Shown here: one piece after another, positions 54,970 to 63,942 of the stretch
Numbering within the stretch: the first letter of the stretch is position 1
How the letters are laid out: each line of letters starts with the position of its first letter
Assembly (NCBI GenBank): GCA_947492525.1
Contig: CANLNQ010000004.1
Location: 124,001 to 188,000, forward strand
Direction of reading: 5' to 3'
DNA from: an uncultured Granulosicoccus sp.
GTDB lineage: Bacteria; Pseudomonadota; Gammaproteobacteria; Granulosicoccales; Granulosicoccaceae
Length of the DNA: 64,000 bases
Program-made: the position numbers and the translations under genes
The notes under the pieces: model-generated
Seen by the model: the letters and a program-made list of their open reading frames with translations, nothing else
Told to the model about the DNA's origin: nothing
The model's database searches: none

Positions 54970-55970
54970 CCGCCAAACAGGTCCATGAATTGTTCCTTGT
55001 TCGCACGATCATCGCGCAGCGCGGTTTCCGGCTCGAACGGCATCAGGGTGATGCTGTCGCGGGGCGGGAATCCAGCCGGTACGGCAACATCAGGGTGAGC
55101 TGGCAGATAGCCCATGTCGGAAGCCAGTTGCTGACCTTCCGTTGAGAGCAGGAACTGCACGAAGGCGCGTGCCGCCTCCGGGTTCCGAGCCGTGCTCATG
55201 ATGGCTACCGGTTCCGTGACTGCCGAAACACCTTCTTCGGGGAACACGAAGCTCACTGGCGCACCATCAGCCTGATTCCTGATGGGCAGGAAATCAACCA
55301 CGAAACCGTACAGTTTGTCACCGCCGGCAACGGCCTTGTAGACGCCGCCATTGCCACCATCTGCCAGGGCCTTCTGGTCGGCAAGCCCGGCATAGTAATC
55401 CCAGCCCAGGTCCGGGTTGCCGGTCAGTGTTGCCATATGAATAGTGGCAGCGCCGGAGGTCAGCGGCGAGGGCATGGCGATCTGCCCGTTGGCTTCACTC
55501 TTCAGTAGATCCTTCCAGCTGACGGGTTTCATCGGAGCAGCATCATTGACAATGATGCCGGTGGTGATCAGCTTCGTGGAGAACCAGTGGCCCTCATCAT
55601 CCATCAGCGAGGCATCATAGTCGGAGGTGTCAAGCTCCGGATAGGCCAACAGATGTCCGTCACTCTCCAGAGATTCCATGTTCACGCTGTCGGCAATCAG
55701 CAGCACATCCGGTCGTGGATCACCGGCAGCAATCTCTGATCGCAGTTTGGCCATGACCTTGGTGGTGCCATCGCGGAACCATTCGACCTCGACATCCGGA
55801 TGTTTTGCGGTAAAGGCATCAACCGTTGCCTGTGCATCAGCGTTTGGTTGTGACGTGTAGAGAACCAGTTTGCCTTCGGCTGCGGCCAGTGCCGTGGTGG
55901 CAGACAAGGAGGTGACAATGGCAGTAGCCAGTGATGCCGCGACAAGCGACAGACGATGGAAACGAGTCAT
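54966..55970 (-). CDS. Fe3+/phosphonate-type ABC substrate-binding protein
   Basis: A 334-residue periplasmic protein with signal peptide (SLVAASLATAIVTSLSATTALAAAEG). LVLYTSQPNADAQATVDAFTAKHPDVEVEW and DVLLIADSVNMESLESDGHL are typical of the FbpA/AfuA and aminoethylphosphonate-binding family. The adjacent tyrosine pair that binds iron in FbpA is not evident, so an organic ligand is at least as likely. It is the first gene of a two-gene operon translationally coupled to the fused permease. Confidence 0.82.
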   Translation of the reverse strand: MTRFHRLSLVAASLATAIVTSLSATTALAAAEGKLVLYTSQPNADAQATVDAFTAKHPDVEVEWFRDGTTKVMAKLRSEIAAGDPRPDVLLIADSVNMESLESDGHLLAYPELDTSDYDASLMDDEGHWFSTKLITTGIIVNDAAPMKPVSWKDLLKSEANGQIAMPSPLTSGAATIHMATLTGNPDLGWDYYAGLADQKALADGGNGGVYKAVAGGDKLYGFVVDFLPIRNQADGAPVSFVFPEEGVSAVTEPVAIMSTARNPEAARAFVQFLLSTEGQQLASDMGYLPAHPDVAVPAGFPPRDSITLMPFEPETALRDDRANKEQFMDLFGG

Positions 55971-56150
55971 GAACGGGTTTGATGGCAGATAGCGAAAGAT
56001 AACGACGTATTGTCAACGACGGATATGACAGACCTGTGTCAGCGCCGACGCTTCTGCTCAACGATAACATTGCAGAGCGACTTGCAGATCATCGGATGCT
56101 CCGAATCAGTGCATGCGGGAAAATGGCAACATCCTCTCCGGCTGCCTTGT

Positions 56151-56612
56151 TCAGATCACATCAGTGGGCAAGGCCCCTCTGGACTTGCACTCACGCAGCA
56201 CGAAGTTGCTTCGAGTCTCGCGGACCAGTCCGGTTGAGAGCAACCGTTTCATGATGAAACGTTCCAGACCGGCGGGAGAGCGCGCGACGACCTTCAGCAT
56301 GAAATCATGATCCCCGGTAATCGAACAGCATTCGATGATCTGATCATTGGTTTCGACAATATGCAGAAAGTCCCTGACCTGCTGTTCGCTGTGATCCTTC
56401 AAGGCGATATGGATATAGGCCATGGCATGCAGGCCCATGGCGCCGGAATCGAGAATCGCCTGATAGCCCAGTATCAGGCCGCTATCCTGCAGCTGGCGAA
56501 CGCGACGCCAGCATTGGGTGGAGGAGCTGTTGACACGATCGGCAAGATCTTGCATTGATAGCTTTCCATCCTTCTGCAGCTCGGCCAGTATCGTTTTGTC
56601 CAGCGTGTCCAT
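56151..56612 (-). CDS. Lrp/AsnC-family regulator
   Basis: A 153-residue regulator with an N-terminal helix-turn-helix (DKTILAELQKDGKLSMQDLADRVNSSSTQCWRRVRQLQDSGLI) and a C-terminal RAM amino-acid-binding domain (about 65-140; GDHDFMLKVVARSPAGLERF). It is divergent from phhAB with a 19-bp dyad in the gap at 56662-56680. It probably responds to phenylalanine or tyrosine and controls phhAB and itself, an analogue of the sigma-54-type PhhR of pseudomonads. The effector is inferred. Confidence 0.88.
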   Translation of the reverse strand: MDTLDKTILAELQKDGKLSMQDLADRVNSSSTQCWRRVRQLQDSGLILGYQAILDSGAMGLHAMAYIHIALKDHSEQQVRDFLHIVETNDQIIECCSITGDHDFMLKVVARSPAGLERFIMKRLLSTGLVRETRSNFVLRECKSRGALPTDVI

Positions 56613-56661
56613 GGTGCCTCCCGCAAGTGTGATGAGTGGAGGTCTGAATGTAACGTGAAAA

Positions 56662-56680
56662 ATGCATTCTCGGAATGTAT
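56662..56680. promoter_or_regulatory. Candidate Lrp-type operator between regulator and phhA
   Basis: ATGCATTC (56662-56669) and GAATGTAT (56673-56680) form an 8-bp dyad with one mismatch around a 3-base centre, 50 bp from the regulator start and 116 bp from phhA. A/T-rich flanks and this size suit Lrp/AsnC proteins. It may control both divergent genes. Confidence 0.45.
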
Positions 56681-56795
56681 ATTTCTGAAACCAGGAAATT
56701 CTGAAACAAAGATGACGATATCAGCGCGAATCGCCCTGAATCCGAAATGAGTTTGCAAGCGCGGATCTCCATAATCTGTTGCAGGAGGACTCACC

Positions 56796-57719
56796 ATGAC
56801 AAAGACAACGCAGTACGTCGCCAAGGTTCCCGATGCCCGGGGACATATCGATTATTCATCCGAGGAGAATCAGGTTTGGGCGGATCTGTACGCCGCTCAA
56901 CGCCGCCGCGTCGACCACTATTGCGCGGCAGAGTATTTGCAGGGTCTGGGCAAGGTTGGGTTGAGTGCCGAACAGGTGCCTTCCTGTGTCGAGGTGAGCG
57001 AGACACTGTCCGCGTTGACCGGCTGGAAGGTGCAGCCTGTACCGGCTCTGATCGGCTTCAGTCAATTCTTCAGCATGCTGGCCAACCGTACCTTTCCCGC
57101 GGCATCCTTCATTCGAGATCGCCAGCATTTCGATTACATCGAAGAGCCTGATATCTTTCATGAATTGTTCGGCCATACGCCATTGCTGGCTGATCAGCGA
57201 TTTGCCGATTTCTCCGAATTCATCGGAGAGGCAGGGATGCGGGCAGCGCCCGAGGATTATGCCTGGTTGATCCGACTCTACTGGTTCACGATCGAGTTCG
57301 GCCTGACCCGGGAGAATGGCAGCTACAAGGTGCTGGGGTCAGGGCTTGCATCTTCGCCTACCGAACTGGTCTACAGTGTGGAAAGTGACACGCCCGAGCG
57401 CAGGCCTTTCGACGTCATCGATATACTGAGAACGCCCTACCGCATAGACATACATCAACCCATCTATTTCGTGCTGGAGCATTGCGATGAACTGTTTGCG
57501 GCCACTGAACGTGATCTGCTGGCCGACATCGCAACGGCACGACAGCTCGGTTTGCACGCCCCCGTCTATTCACCTGTTACCAAAAGCGCCTGGAGAAGCT
57601 CATGTCGAACAAGAATCTGTCAGACCATCACTGCAAGCCGTGTAATGGGGAGCTTCCGGCACTCTCCGCCAGCGAGGCTGCTGTACTTGCCGCGAAGATC
57701 GATCCTCAGTGGCAGGTAA
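56796..57719 (+). CDS. phhA: Phenylalanine 4-hydroxylase, extended 3' end
   Basis: A 307-residue pterin-dependent hydroxylase converting phenylalanine to tyrosine. Iron ligands are His122 and His127 (FHELFGH) and Glu167 (TIEFGL), with SCVEVSETLSALTGWKVQPVPALI and the bacterial single-domain layout. The start ATG 56796 has AGGAGG. The family normally ends near 260-270 residues. The last 39 residues here (after about Trp266) overlap the phhB gene by 118 bp in another frame and look like out-of-frame translation, rich in Arg and Ser. A lost stop codon, a small indel near 57585 or a sequencing error would explain it. The catalytic domain is intact. Confidence 0.9.
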   Translation: MTKTTQYVAKVPDARGHIDYSSEENQVWADLYAAQRRRVDHYCAAEYLQGLGKVGLSAEQVPSCVEVSETLSALTGWKVQPVPALIGFSQFFSMLANRTFPAASFIRDRQHFDYIEEPDIFHELFGHTPLLADQRFADFSEFIGEAGMRAAPEDYAWLIRLYWFTIEFGLTRENGSYKVLGSGLASSPTELVYSVESDTPERRPFDVIDILRTPYRIDIHQPIYFVLEHCDELFAATERDLLADIATARQLGLHAPVYSPVTKSAWRSSCRTRICQTITASRVMGSFRHSPPARLLYLPRRSILSGR

Positions 57720-57943
57720 GCAGAAGCGGCGATGCCATTCGAAGACGCTTTACCTTCAAGGGGTATGCCAAGGCGGTCTATCTGGCGAATCTGTGTTCGT
57801 GGCTGGCAGACAAGGAGGGGCATCATCCGGATATCGCATTCGGTTGGGGATATTGCGAAGTCACCCTGACCACGCATGACCTGGGTGGATTGTCCGAAAA
57901 TGATTTCGTCTGGGCCGCTCGGCTCGACGCCATGCTGGACTAG
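57602..57943 (+). CDS. phhB: Pterin-4a-carbinolamine dehydratase
   Basis: A 113-residue dehydratase that regenerates the pterin cofactor for PhhA. The family motif is DKEGHHPDIAF, with the C-terminal CEVTLTTHDLGGLSENDFVWAARLD. The start MSNKNLSDHHCKPCNGELPAL is typical of proteobacterial PhhB. It begins inside the 3' end of the phhA frame. In its own frame the codons just before its ATG read YQKRLEKL without a stop, so a one-base shift would fuse it to PhhA. Confidence 0.92.
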   Translation: MSNKNLSDHHCKPCNGELPALSASEAAVLAAKIDPQWQVSRSGDAIRRRFTFKGYAKAVYLANLCSWLADKEGHHPDIAFGWGYCEVTLTTHDLGGLSENDFVWAARLDAMLD

Positions 57944-58116
57944 AATGGCGTGGCGATTCCCCCGAGTGGCAAATCGCTAGGTAAACAGACGCTTCTGCGA
58001 TAGTCTTGATTCTCTGGCCGGCACGATGGGTCGTGATGAGCCATATGCTCATGACGAATCGTCGAAAGGCTTGTCGTCAAACATGTCGGTCCGGACCTGT
58101 TGCCACAGAGGGTGAT

Positions 58117-58815
58117 ATGCCAGCAGACGAATCAGACGAGGCTCGTTTTTCCAGTGCCGATATCGGGGCCCTTGCACATCTGTACCGGGGCGAGATGTAC
58201 CGCAGCAAGATCTGGCGGACACGGCTGGACATGACAACCAACTGGGCCGTTGTCACCAGCGGTATTGCCCTATCGGTGACCTTCAGCAGTCGGGAGGCCT
58301 CGCCGCTGCCGATCGTGCTTGTTTCACTGTTGCTCGGTGTGTTTCTGGTGTTCGAGGGACGCCGATACCGTTTCTTCGATATATGGCGTACGCGGGTTCG
58401 CGTGTTCGAGAACCACTTCTATGGGCCCATACTTCGGGGCCAGGGAATCAATGTCGACAACGGCTGGAATGAAGTCATTGCCAACGACTATGAATCCCTG
58501 AATTTTCACATCAGCCTGCTGGAGGCCATGGGGCGACGCCTGCGCCGGAACTACAGCTGGATATTCGCCATACAGGCCATCAGCTACGGTGGCAAGCTTG
58601 CAATTCATCCCGTCCCGCTGGCTTCGCTGGATGAATTATGGGCGCGTGCGGCAGTCGGCCCCATAGATGGCCGCTACGTCCTGCTGGCAGGCGCGCTCTG
58701 GTATCTGTCACTCATCGCGCTGGCGCTGGGTACCTTGCGTGGTCAGAAGGCTGTCGGTCGTGCTCAATCGCTGGAGCACCGTAATGGTGATCGCATGCGC
58801 AAGCTTGCCAGATGA
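58117..58815 (+). CDS. DUF2270 membrane protein
   Basis: A 232-residue protein of the DUF2270 family, recognised by LAHLYRGEMYRSKIWRTRLDMTTNWAVVTSGIALSVTF and by VFEGRRYRFFDIWRTRVRVFENHFYGPIL. Two hydrophobic helices lie near residues 43-85 and one near 190-210. The ATG at 58117 with GAGGG upstream is preferred over earlier in-frame starts that add 37 unconserved residues. The function is unknown; the strongly conserved charged segments suggest a membrane-associated enzyme or signalling role. It is a single gene followed by a hairpin. Confidence 0.82.
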   Translation: MPADESDEARFSSADIGALAHLYRGEMYRSKIWRTRLDMTTNWAVVTSGIALSVTFSSREASPLPIVLVSLLLGVFLVFEGRRYRFFDIWRTRVRVFENHFYGPILRGQGINVDNGWNEVIANDYESLNFHISLLEAMGRRLRRNYSWIFAIQAISYGGKLAIHPVPLASLDELWARAAVGPIDGRYVLLAGALWYLSLIALALGTLRGQKAVGRAQSLEHRNGDRMRKLAR

Positions 58816-58836
58816 TCACCTTGTAGAATATCGGGA

Positions 58837-58871
58837 GCGACGCAACCGCTGAGGCGTTCAGCGATTGTCGC
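58837..58871 (+). terminator. Hairpin after the DUF2270 gene
   Basis: An inner stem CGCTGA/TCAGCG (58847-58852 with 58858-58863) and an outer stem GCGAC/GTCGC (58837-58841 with 58867-58871) form a two-part hairpin with small internal loops, 21 bp after the stop. Candidate terminator. The remaining gap to 59082 shows no supported gene. Confidence 0.5.
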
Positions 58872-59082
58872 ACCCGTAGCCGGAATCTTCCAGCTTCATC
58901 AGGGACAGGCGCAGGCTTGCGTCGAGTCGCCAGATGTGTCTTCGGTCAAGCCGGTCCAGTACAATGAGCAGAATCCGGAAGGCAATCGTGTGTCTATCGA
59001 TTTACCGGCAAGGAGATGGGAAGAGCGCATCTGTGCATGGCGTGGCCCTGAGTATTCGAATACGCCAATGAGGTAGGGAACA

Positions 59083-60147
59083 GTGTGGAAATACGTGGCC
59101 GGCGGGCTGATCGTGCTAGTCGGATCAGGCACCTATTGGTGGCAGGCAGGAGAATCGATACCTCTGGTGGAGGTCGTGCCGGTGGAGCGGGGCAGCATCG
59201 ATTCGCGGCTGCAACTGACCGGCAAGGTCATCAATGATCGTACGGTAACGCTGACGGCATTGCTCGATGGCGAAATAATGGCCATCCGTGCGCGAGAGGG
59301 CGATGTCGTCGAGGCCGGTACGGTACTGGCTGAACTTGATTCGCGACAAGCGCTTGCCTTGCTTGACAAGGCGCAGGCAGAAGTGGTTCTGCAGCAACAG
59401 GCTGTGGATGCCGCAACCCGGAATTTCGAGCGTACCCAACGCTTGTTCGGCGTTGGAGATGCATCCGAACAGGAGCAGGATGACAGCCTGGACAAGAAGC
59501 TGGCGGCGCAGGCATCGCTGCAGGCTGCACAGGCAACGCTGACGCTCAATCAATTGCGTTATGACAACGCCCTGATCAAGTCGCCGTATGATGGCACGGT
59601 GATTCAGCAGAGCGCTGAGACCGGCCAGTGGCTGGAGGCCGGTCAGCCTCTGTTCACCGTTGTGGCAACGGAAGGCATCGTGATCGAGGCCCCCGTCAGC
59701 GCCACCGACTGGCCGCGGCTGAGCGTCGGGCAGAGAGTCGAGTTGTCGTTGGAAGACAGTCCTGACACGAGCTGGCAGAGCGAAGTGAGCTGGATTGCAC
59801 CCACGGTCATCGAAGATGAATCGGACGGCAATACCGTGGCTGTACGCCTGCCACCCGGCGATGCAGCCCCCGACTTGCTACTCGGTCAGGAAGTGGATGT
59901 GGACCTGGTCTTCGAGCGAGTCGACGATGCACTGATCGTACCCATCAGACTCTTGACTGAACAGCCGTCCGGGGACTTCAGCGCGTATGTTCTGGAGGAC
60001 GGCAAGGCCAGTTTGCGTACCGTCGAACTGGGCCTGTCCGGCTTGAACGAGGCGGAAGTGGTCGATGGCCTTGCAGAGGGAGAGCAGCTGATCGTCTCCA
60101 GCGGCGAGGTTCTGCACGCCGGGCAGACAGTGAAGGTGATGCCATGA
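59083..60147 (+). CDS. MacA-like periplasmic adaptor (membrane fusion protein)
   Basis: A 354-residue HlyD/MacA-type adaptor. One N-terminal membrane anchor (VAGGLIVLVGSGTYWW) is followed by a barrel-sandwich half-motif (LTGKVINDRTVTLTALLDGEIMAIRAREGDVVEAGTVLAELD), a coiled-coil hairpin (about 90-160) and the second half (YDNALIKSPYDGTVIQQSAETGQWLEAGQPLFTV). The start is GTG at 59083. It is followed by an ABC ATPase and a FtsX-type permease, so it links a MacB-like transporter to an outer-membrane channel that is not encoded here. The exported substrate is unknown. Confidence 0.88.
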   Translation: MWKYVAGGLIVLVGSGTYWWQAGESIPLVEVVPVERGSIDSRLQLTGKVINDRTVTLTALLDGEIMAIRAREGDVVEAGTVLAELDSRQALALLDKAQAEVVLQQQAVDAATRNFERTQRLFGVGDASEQEQDDSLDKKLAAQASLQAAQATLTLNQLRYDNALIKSPYDGTVIQQSAETGQWLEAGQPLFTVVATEGIVIEAPVSATDWPRLSVGQRVELSLEDSPDTSWQSEVSWIAPTVIEDESDGNTVAVRLPPGDAAPDLLLGQEVDVDLVFERVDDALIVPIRLLTEQPSGDFSAYVLEDGKASLRTVELGLSGLNEAEVVDGLAEGEQLIVSSGEVLHAGQTVKVMP

Positions 60148-60202
60148 CGAAGACGCAGCGGGCCTGTCCAGGCCCTGCGACGGGCGTCAGCCTGTCTGGC
60201 TC

Positions 60203-60943
60203 ATGATCACCTTGTCGACTGTCTGTAAATCGTTCAGAACCGGCAATGTGGTGGTCGATGTCCTGCACGGTATCGACCTGCACATCGAGGCCGGTGAGTT
60301 CCTTGCGATCATGGGGCCTTCCGGGTCTGGCAAGAGCACTCTACTGAATCTGATTGCCTGTCTGGATGTGGTTGATAGCGGCGACTACCGGTTTGGCAAG
60401 CAGCGGATTGACGAGCTGGACAGTGACGGACTTGCAGCATTGCGACGGCAGCGCATTGGTTTCGTTTTCCAGAATTTCAATCTGATACCGCAGTTCAGCG
60501 CGCTGCGCAATGTTGAGCTACCCCTTGTCTATGCCGGTGTCAACCGTACGCAACGGCGGGAAAGGGCGCTGGCAAGGCTGGAGAGTGTGGGCCTGGAGGC
60601 GCGCGTATCACACAAACCGGTGGAGCTCTCGGGTGGCCAGCAACAACGGGTTGCCATTGCACGAGCACTTGTCAACGATCCGGACGTGATCATCGCGGAT
60701 GAACCTACCGGTAGCCTGGATAGCGAAACCGGTCTGGATATCATGGCCTTGTTCAGCAGCTTGCATGCGCAGGGAAAGACGATCGTCATGGTGACTCACG
60801 AACAGGAGATTGCCGACTTCGCCGCTCGCATCGTTCGCCTGAAGGATGGCCGCATCGTGGATGACACGAAGATCGACAAGGTGCAGCTTCCGGCCGCTGG
60901 GAGCCATGTCGACGATACTGCTGCCGGGAAGGGCACGGCATGA
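60203..60943 (+). CDS. MacB/LolD-type ABC ATP-binding protein
   Basis: A 246-residue ATPase with Walker [10 protein letters not shown], signature [19 protein letters not shown], Walker [13 protein letters not shown] and switch His in [12 protein letters not shown], all typical of the MacB/LolD/FtsE group. The stop overlaps the permease start (ATGA at 60940). Together with the adaptor 55 bp upstream it forms a MacAB-like export system in which ATPase and permease are separate proteins. Confidence 0.9.
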   Translation: MITLSTVCKSFRTGNVVVDVLHGIDLHIEAGEFLAIMGPSGSGKSTLLNLIACLDVVDSGDYRFGKQRIDELDSDGLAALRRQRIGFVFQNFNLIPQFSALRNVELPLVYAGVNRTQRRERALARLESVGLEARVSHKPVELSGGQQQRVAIARALVNDPDVIIADEPTGSLDSETGLDIMALFSSLHAQGKTIVMVTHEQEIADFAARIVRLKDGRIVDDTKIDKVQLPAAGSHVDDTAAGKGTA

Positions 60944-62178
60944 ACCGTTTTCTCGACAGTCTGCTGCAAGCCAGGGATGCCCTGTTCGATCACAAGCTTC
61001 GCACGGCATTGAGCGTCCTGGGTATCACCATCGGCATCGCCGCCGTCATGGCGGTGAGTACCATCAGCAAGGGTGGCAATCATGTCATCTATTCAGAGCT
61101 GGAAACATTCGGTCTCAATTCTGTCTGGGTATATCGCGACCGTCATGGTGAGAACCGTGGGCGCACGCAACGGGCAGGCAGCGGTATTGTCACTCGTGAT
61201 TTTCTTCGTCTGCAATTGGAGGCTGAAGAGTTGGGGGTCAGGCACATGACCCCCGTCGTGTATCCGCCCGGTCGTTGGCAAGCCAGTCAGAGTCGGCGCA
61301 GCAGCGATGCGCAGGTTCTGGGCGTGGGGCGTGATTACCCGGCTATCGTCAACGATGAGCTTGCCGAGGGGCGGCTTTTCACCTCACTGGATATCCGTGA
61401 ACGCCGACCGGTAGCCCTGGTGGCACCGTCGATTGTGGAGCGTGTTCTGGATGACAGTCGGGAAGCTGCCGGCCAGACCATCAGGCTCGACGGTCGCCGA
61501 TTCATGGTAATCGGTGTGCTGGCGTCGAAGAGTCGAGACTTTTTGTCCAGCATCGGTTCGGCAGGCGGTCAGAACGCGAATGATCGCGTCATAATCCCTT
61601 ATACAACACTGCAGGCGATGACGGGAAGCAAGGACATCGGCAACCTGCAGCTGGAAGTCGAGCGGTTCGATGAGGCTGCCCTGGTGGCCGAACGGGTCAA
61701 GCAGCGCCTTCTGCAGCGACACCCGGATGGTTTCAGCTACAGTTCCGAGACGATGGCAAGCTATATCGTGACGACCAACAGAATACTGGGCGGCGTGGCT
61801 GTCATCGGGATTGTCGCTGCATCCATTTCGTTGTTGGTTGGCGGTATGGGAATCATGAACATGATGGGCACATCGGTGCTGGAGCGTACCCGTGAAATCG
61901 GCGTCAGGAAAGCCATCGGTGCAACCGAGCGAGATATTCTGCTGCAGTTTCTGCTCGAAGCTGGTCTGATCAGCATTACCGGAGGAATACTGGGTTTGCT
62001 GATTGGCGGTCTGGCCAGCGTCGCCCTGGCTCTGGTGACGGGTTTCCCCGTCATGCCATCGCCCTTGAGCATCATCGGTGCACTGGTGACGTCGATCCTG
62101 GTGGGTGTGCTCTCAGGTTACCTGCCCGCTCGTAGAGCGGCCCGGATGAAGCCGGTGGATGCGTTGAATACGCAGTAG
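60940..62178 (+). CDS. FtsX/MacB-type ABC permease
   Basis: A 412-residue permease with four membrane helices: one near residues 22-45 (ALSVLGITIGIAAVMAVSTISKGG), a large periplasmic MacB core domain (about 50-280), and three helices after 285 (GGVAVIGIVAASISLLVGGMGIMNMM; the VLERTREIGVRKAIGA loop; the C-terminal pair). The mechanotransmission design is that of MacB, which exports peptides, lipids or antibiotics with a TolC-type partner. It is translationally coupled to the ATPase. Confidence 0.9.
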   Translation: MNRFLDSLLQARDALFDHKLRTALSVLGITIGIAAVMAVSTISKGGNHVIYSELETFGLNSVWVYRDRHGENRGRTQRAGSGIVTRDFLRLQLEAEELGVRHMTPVVYPPGRWQASQSRRSSDAQVLGVGRDYPAIVNDELAEGRLFTSLDIRERRPVALVAPSIVERVLDDSREAAGQTIRLDGRRFMVIGVLASKSRDFLSSIGSAGGQNANDRVIIPYTTLQAMTGSKDIGNLQLEVERFDEAALVAERVKQRLLQRHPDGFSYSSETMASYIVTTNRILGGVAVIGIVAASISLLVGGMGIMNMMGTSVLERTREIGVRKAIGATERDILLQFLLEAGLISITGGILGLLIGGLASVALALVTGFPVMPSPLSIIGALVTSILVGVLSGYLPARRAARMKPVDALNTQ

Positions 62179-62238
62179 CGGCAGCAGCAGGACAGGCATG
62201 CTGCAGGTTTCTCGCTCTTGTCATGCTTTTACGCAGTG

Positions 62239-62288
62239 CGCGACACGCGATACGCGACATAGGATTACGTGCCTACGTGCCTACGTGG
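62239..62288. repeat. Short tandem repeats after the MacB-like operon
   Basis: CGCGACA-CGCGATA-CGCGACA occupies 62239-62259 as three 7-bp units. Just after it TACGTGCC occurs twice (62266-62273, 62274-62281) plus a partial third copy. The second array reaches into the stop-codon end of the converging minus-strand gene at 62281. Same style of heptamer repeat as at 11076-11117 and 11199-11219. Confidence 0.8.
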
Positions 62289-63942
62289 CGGACTCGGAAT
62301 CAGACAGCAACGGCTCCTCGGCGGGCGTTTCCTCGAATGACGTGCTCAGCAAGGTCCTGATGGATTCCATGGGCAATGCACTGGCTGTTTCCGCCGGCAG
62401 CATGGCATCGCTGAAGAACTCGTCGGGCAGTCGCTGAAGAAGCGCTTCGTCGGATGAGAAGATGTGCATGGGCACATGTGCATTGGGTGCCCAGCCGGAA
62501 ATGATGCTGGCGGGTTGATGATCACCCATCACGATGATCAGTGCATCATCGGCATATCGGGCCAGATATTCGCCAACCAGCTTCAGGTTCTGGTCCACGG
62601 AGATACCATAGGCCTTGCGCACAGGTTCGGCTCTGGCCCAGCTGTAGCGTTCCCCGAAACGTTGAGTGCCATCGAACACGCTACCGTCGTCGATTTTCTC
62701 CCAGGGTTGATGGACCGGCAGCGGGCCCCAGGGTGCGTGAGAATCAAGAAGACCGATATGGGCCATCAGGGGCGCCTCGGCCGTTGCCCGAACCTTTCGC
62801 TCGAAGGCGGTGAGTGTGTATTGATCGGGCATTGTCACGAAGCCGAAATCCTTGCCCTGATAATCCAGCGCGTCATGATCGAAGAATCGGTCAACCTGGT
62901 ACCAGGCGCCTTCAACCCAGGCGGACTTCACGACCGGCAGTACCACCGATGTTGTCCATCCGGCCTGCCGGAACAATTGCGGGAGCGATTTTCTGTCGGA
63001 GCTGATCAGCCGATCAAAGCGCGCATGATTGCCCAGTCTCAGTCCGGACGCTACCGTGGCATGCGCCAGCCAGCTGCGTCCACCGCGTATCGGTGAGTCC
63101 ACCCAGGCACTCCTGACATGCAGACCGGCGCTGAGCGTCTCACCTTGAACGGCCTGCAGTCTGGCGTCTGCCAGATCGCGAAACTGCGGATCATCAACGA
63201 AAGAACGACCGTAGGATTCAACATAGATGATGATCACATCGCGGCCCTGCAGAGCGGAGAAATCAGGTTCCCGGCCTGACAGTTCATCCACCTGCAAGAG
63301 GCGGCTGAACTGTTTCTGATCGCGGATGGCCCATTGCGTGTACTGAACGCGTTCGACCAGTTCATCAGCCAGCACCCAATGCGTTTTCAAGGAGGGCACG
63401 AAGCGACCGGGTCCGCCCGCTGTTGCCATGGCGCTGAGCAAGGGGACACAGCACACAATCGCCAATGAACGGCGCCACGGTCGGTTCAGCCCGTTCAGGC
63501 AGCCCAGTCCTCGGTACAGCAGGATGGCCAGAGCTACCAGTATCACCAGGCCAGCCAGGGACAGGCCGATAGCCTGAGACAAGCCGATCGTATCCGAGGT
63601 CAGTGTCCAGCCTTGCTGAATGAGGTGCCATTCGGCCAATGGGTTGAAGGCACGTCCAAAGGCTGCCCGAGAGATCAGGTCACCGAGCCGGAGCAGCAAC
63701 AGGCACAGTACCGCGGCCGTGACCAGCAGCCTGAGAACCGTGGAGAGGGCCCTGTTCGTCAGTAACAGCAGCAATACGATCACGGGGACATCCAGAGGCA
63801 GCTGTTGCCAATGCGACCGTGTGAACTGATCCGGGTGTCCAGGTAGCACCAGCAACATGAACAGCAGGCAGACTGTCAACAGCGAATAGAGCGCTGCACG
63901 CCGATGGACGTTGTCCGACGGAACGGTTTGGGTTTGTGGCAT
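62281..63942 (-). CDS. Membrane sulfatase-fold protein (LtaS/MdoB-like)
   Basis: A protein of about 553 residues with four or five N-terminal membrane helices (to about residue 190) and a C-terminal alkaline-phosphatase/sulfatase-superfamily domain (VIIIYVESYGRSFVDD, HIGLLDSHAPWG, DDALIIVMGDHQPASI). The layout is like lipoteichoic-acid synthase and MdoB, enzymes that transfer phosphoglycerol or phosphoethanolamine outside the inner membrane. ATG 63942 (MPQTQTVPSDN) is the first good start. The frame continues toward the window edge, so a longer N-terminus cannot be excluded. The acceptor is unknown. Confidence 0.8.
   Translation of the reverse strand: MPQTQTVPSDNVHRRAALYSLLTVCLLFMLLVLPGHPDQFTRSHWQQLPLDVPVIVLLLLLTNRALSTVLRLLVTAAVLCLLLLRLGDLISRAAFGRAFNPLAEWHLIQQGWTLTSDTIGLSQAIGLSLAGLVILVALAILLYRGLGCLNGLNRPWRRSLAIVCCVPLLSAMATAGGPGRFVPSLKTHWVLADELVERVQYTQWAIRDQKQFSRLLQVDELSGREPDFSALQGRDVIIIYVESYGRSFVDDPQFRDLADARLQAVQGETLSAGLHVRSAWVDSPIRGGRSWLAHATVASGLRLGNHARFDRLISSDRKSLPQLFRQAGWTTSVVLPVVKSAWVEGAWYQVDRFFDHDALDYQGKDFGFVTMPDQYTLTAFERKVRATAEAPLMAHIGLLDSHAPWGPLPVHQPWEKIDDGSVFDGTQRFGERYSWARAEPVRKAYGISVDQNLKLVGEYLARYADDALIIVMGDHQPASIISGWAPNAHVPMHIFSSDEALLQRLPDEFFSDAMLPAETASALPMESIRTLLSTSFEETPAEEPLLSDSESAT

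Noticed and set aside
58816-59076. Open frame continuing in phase after the DUF2270 stop, with protein-like composition
   Set aside because: No usable start codon and it runs through the terminator-like hairpin. At best a decayed gene remnant.
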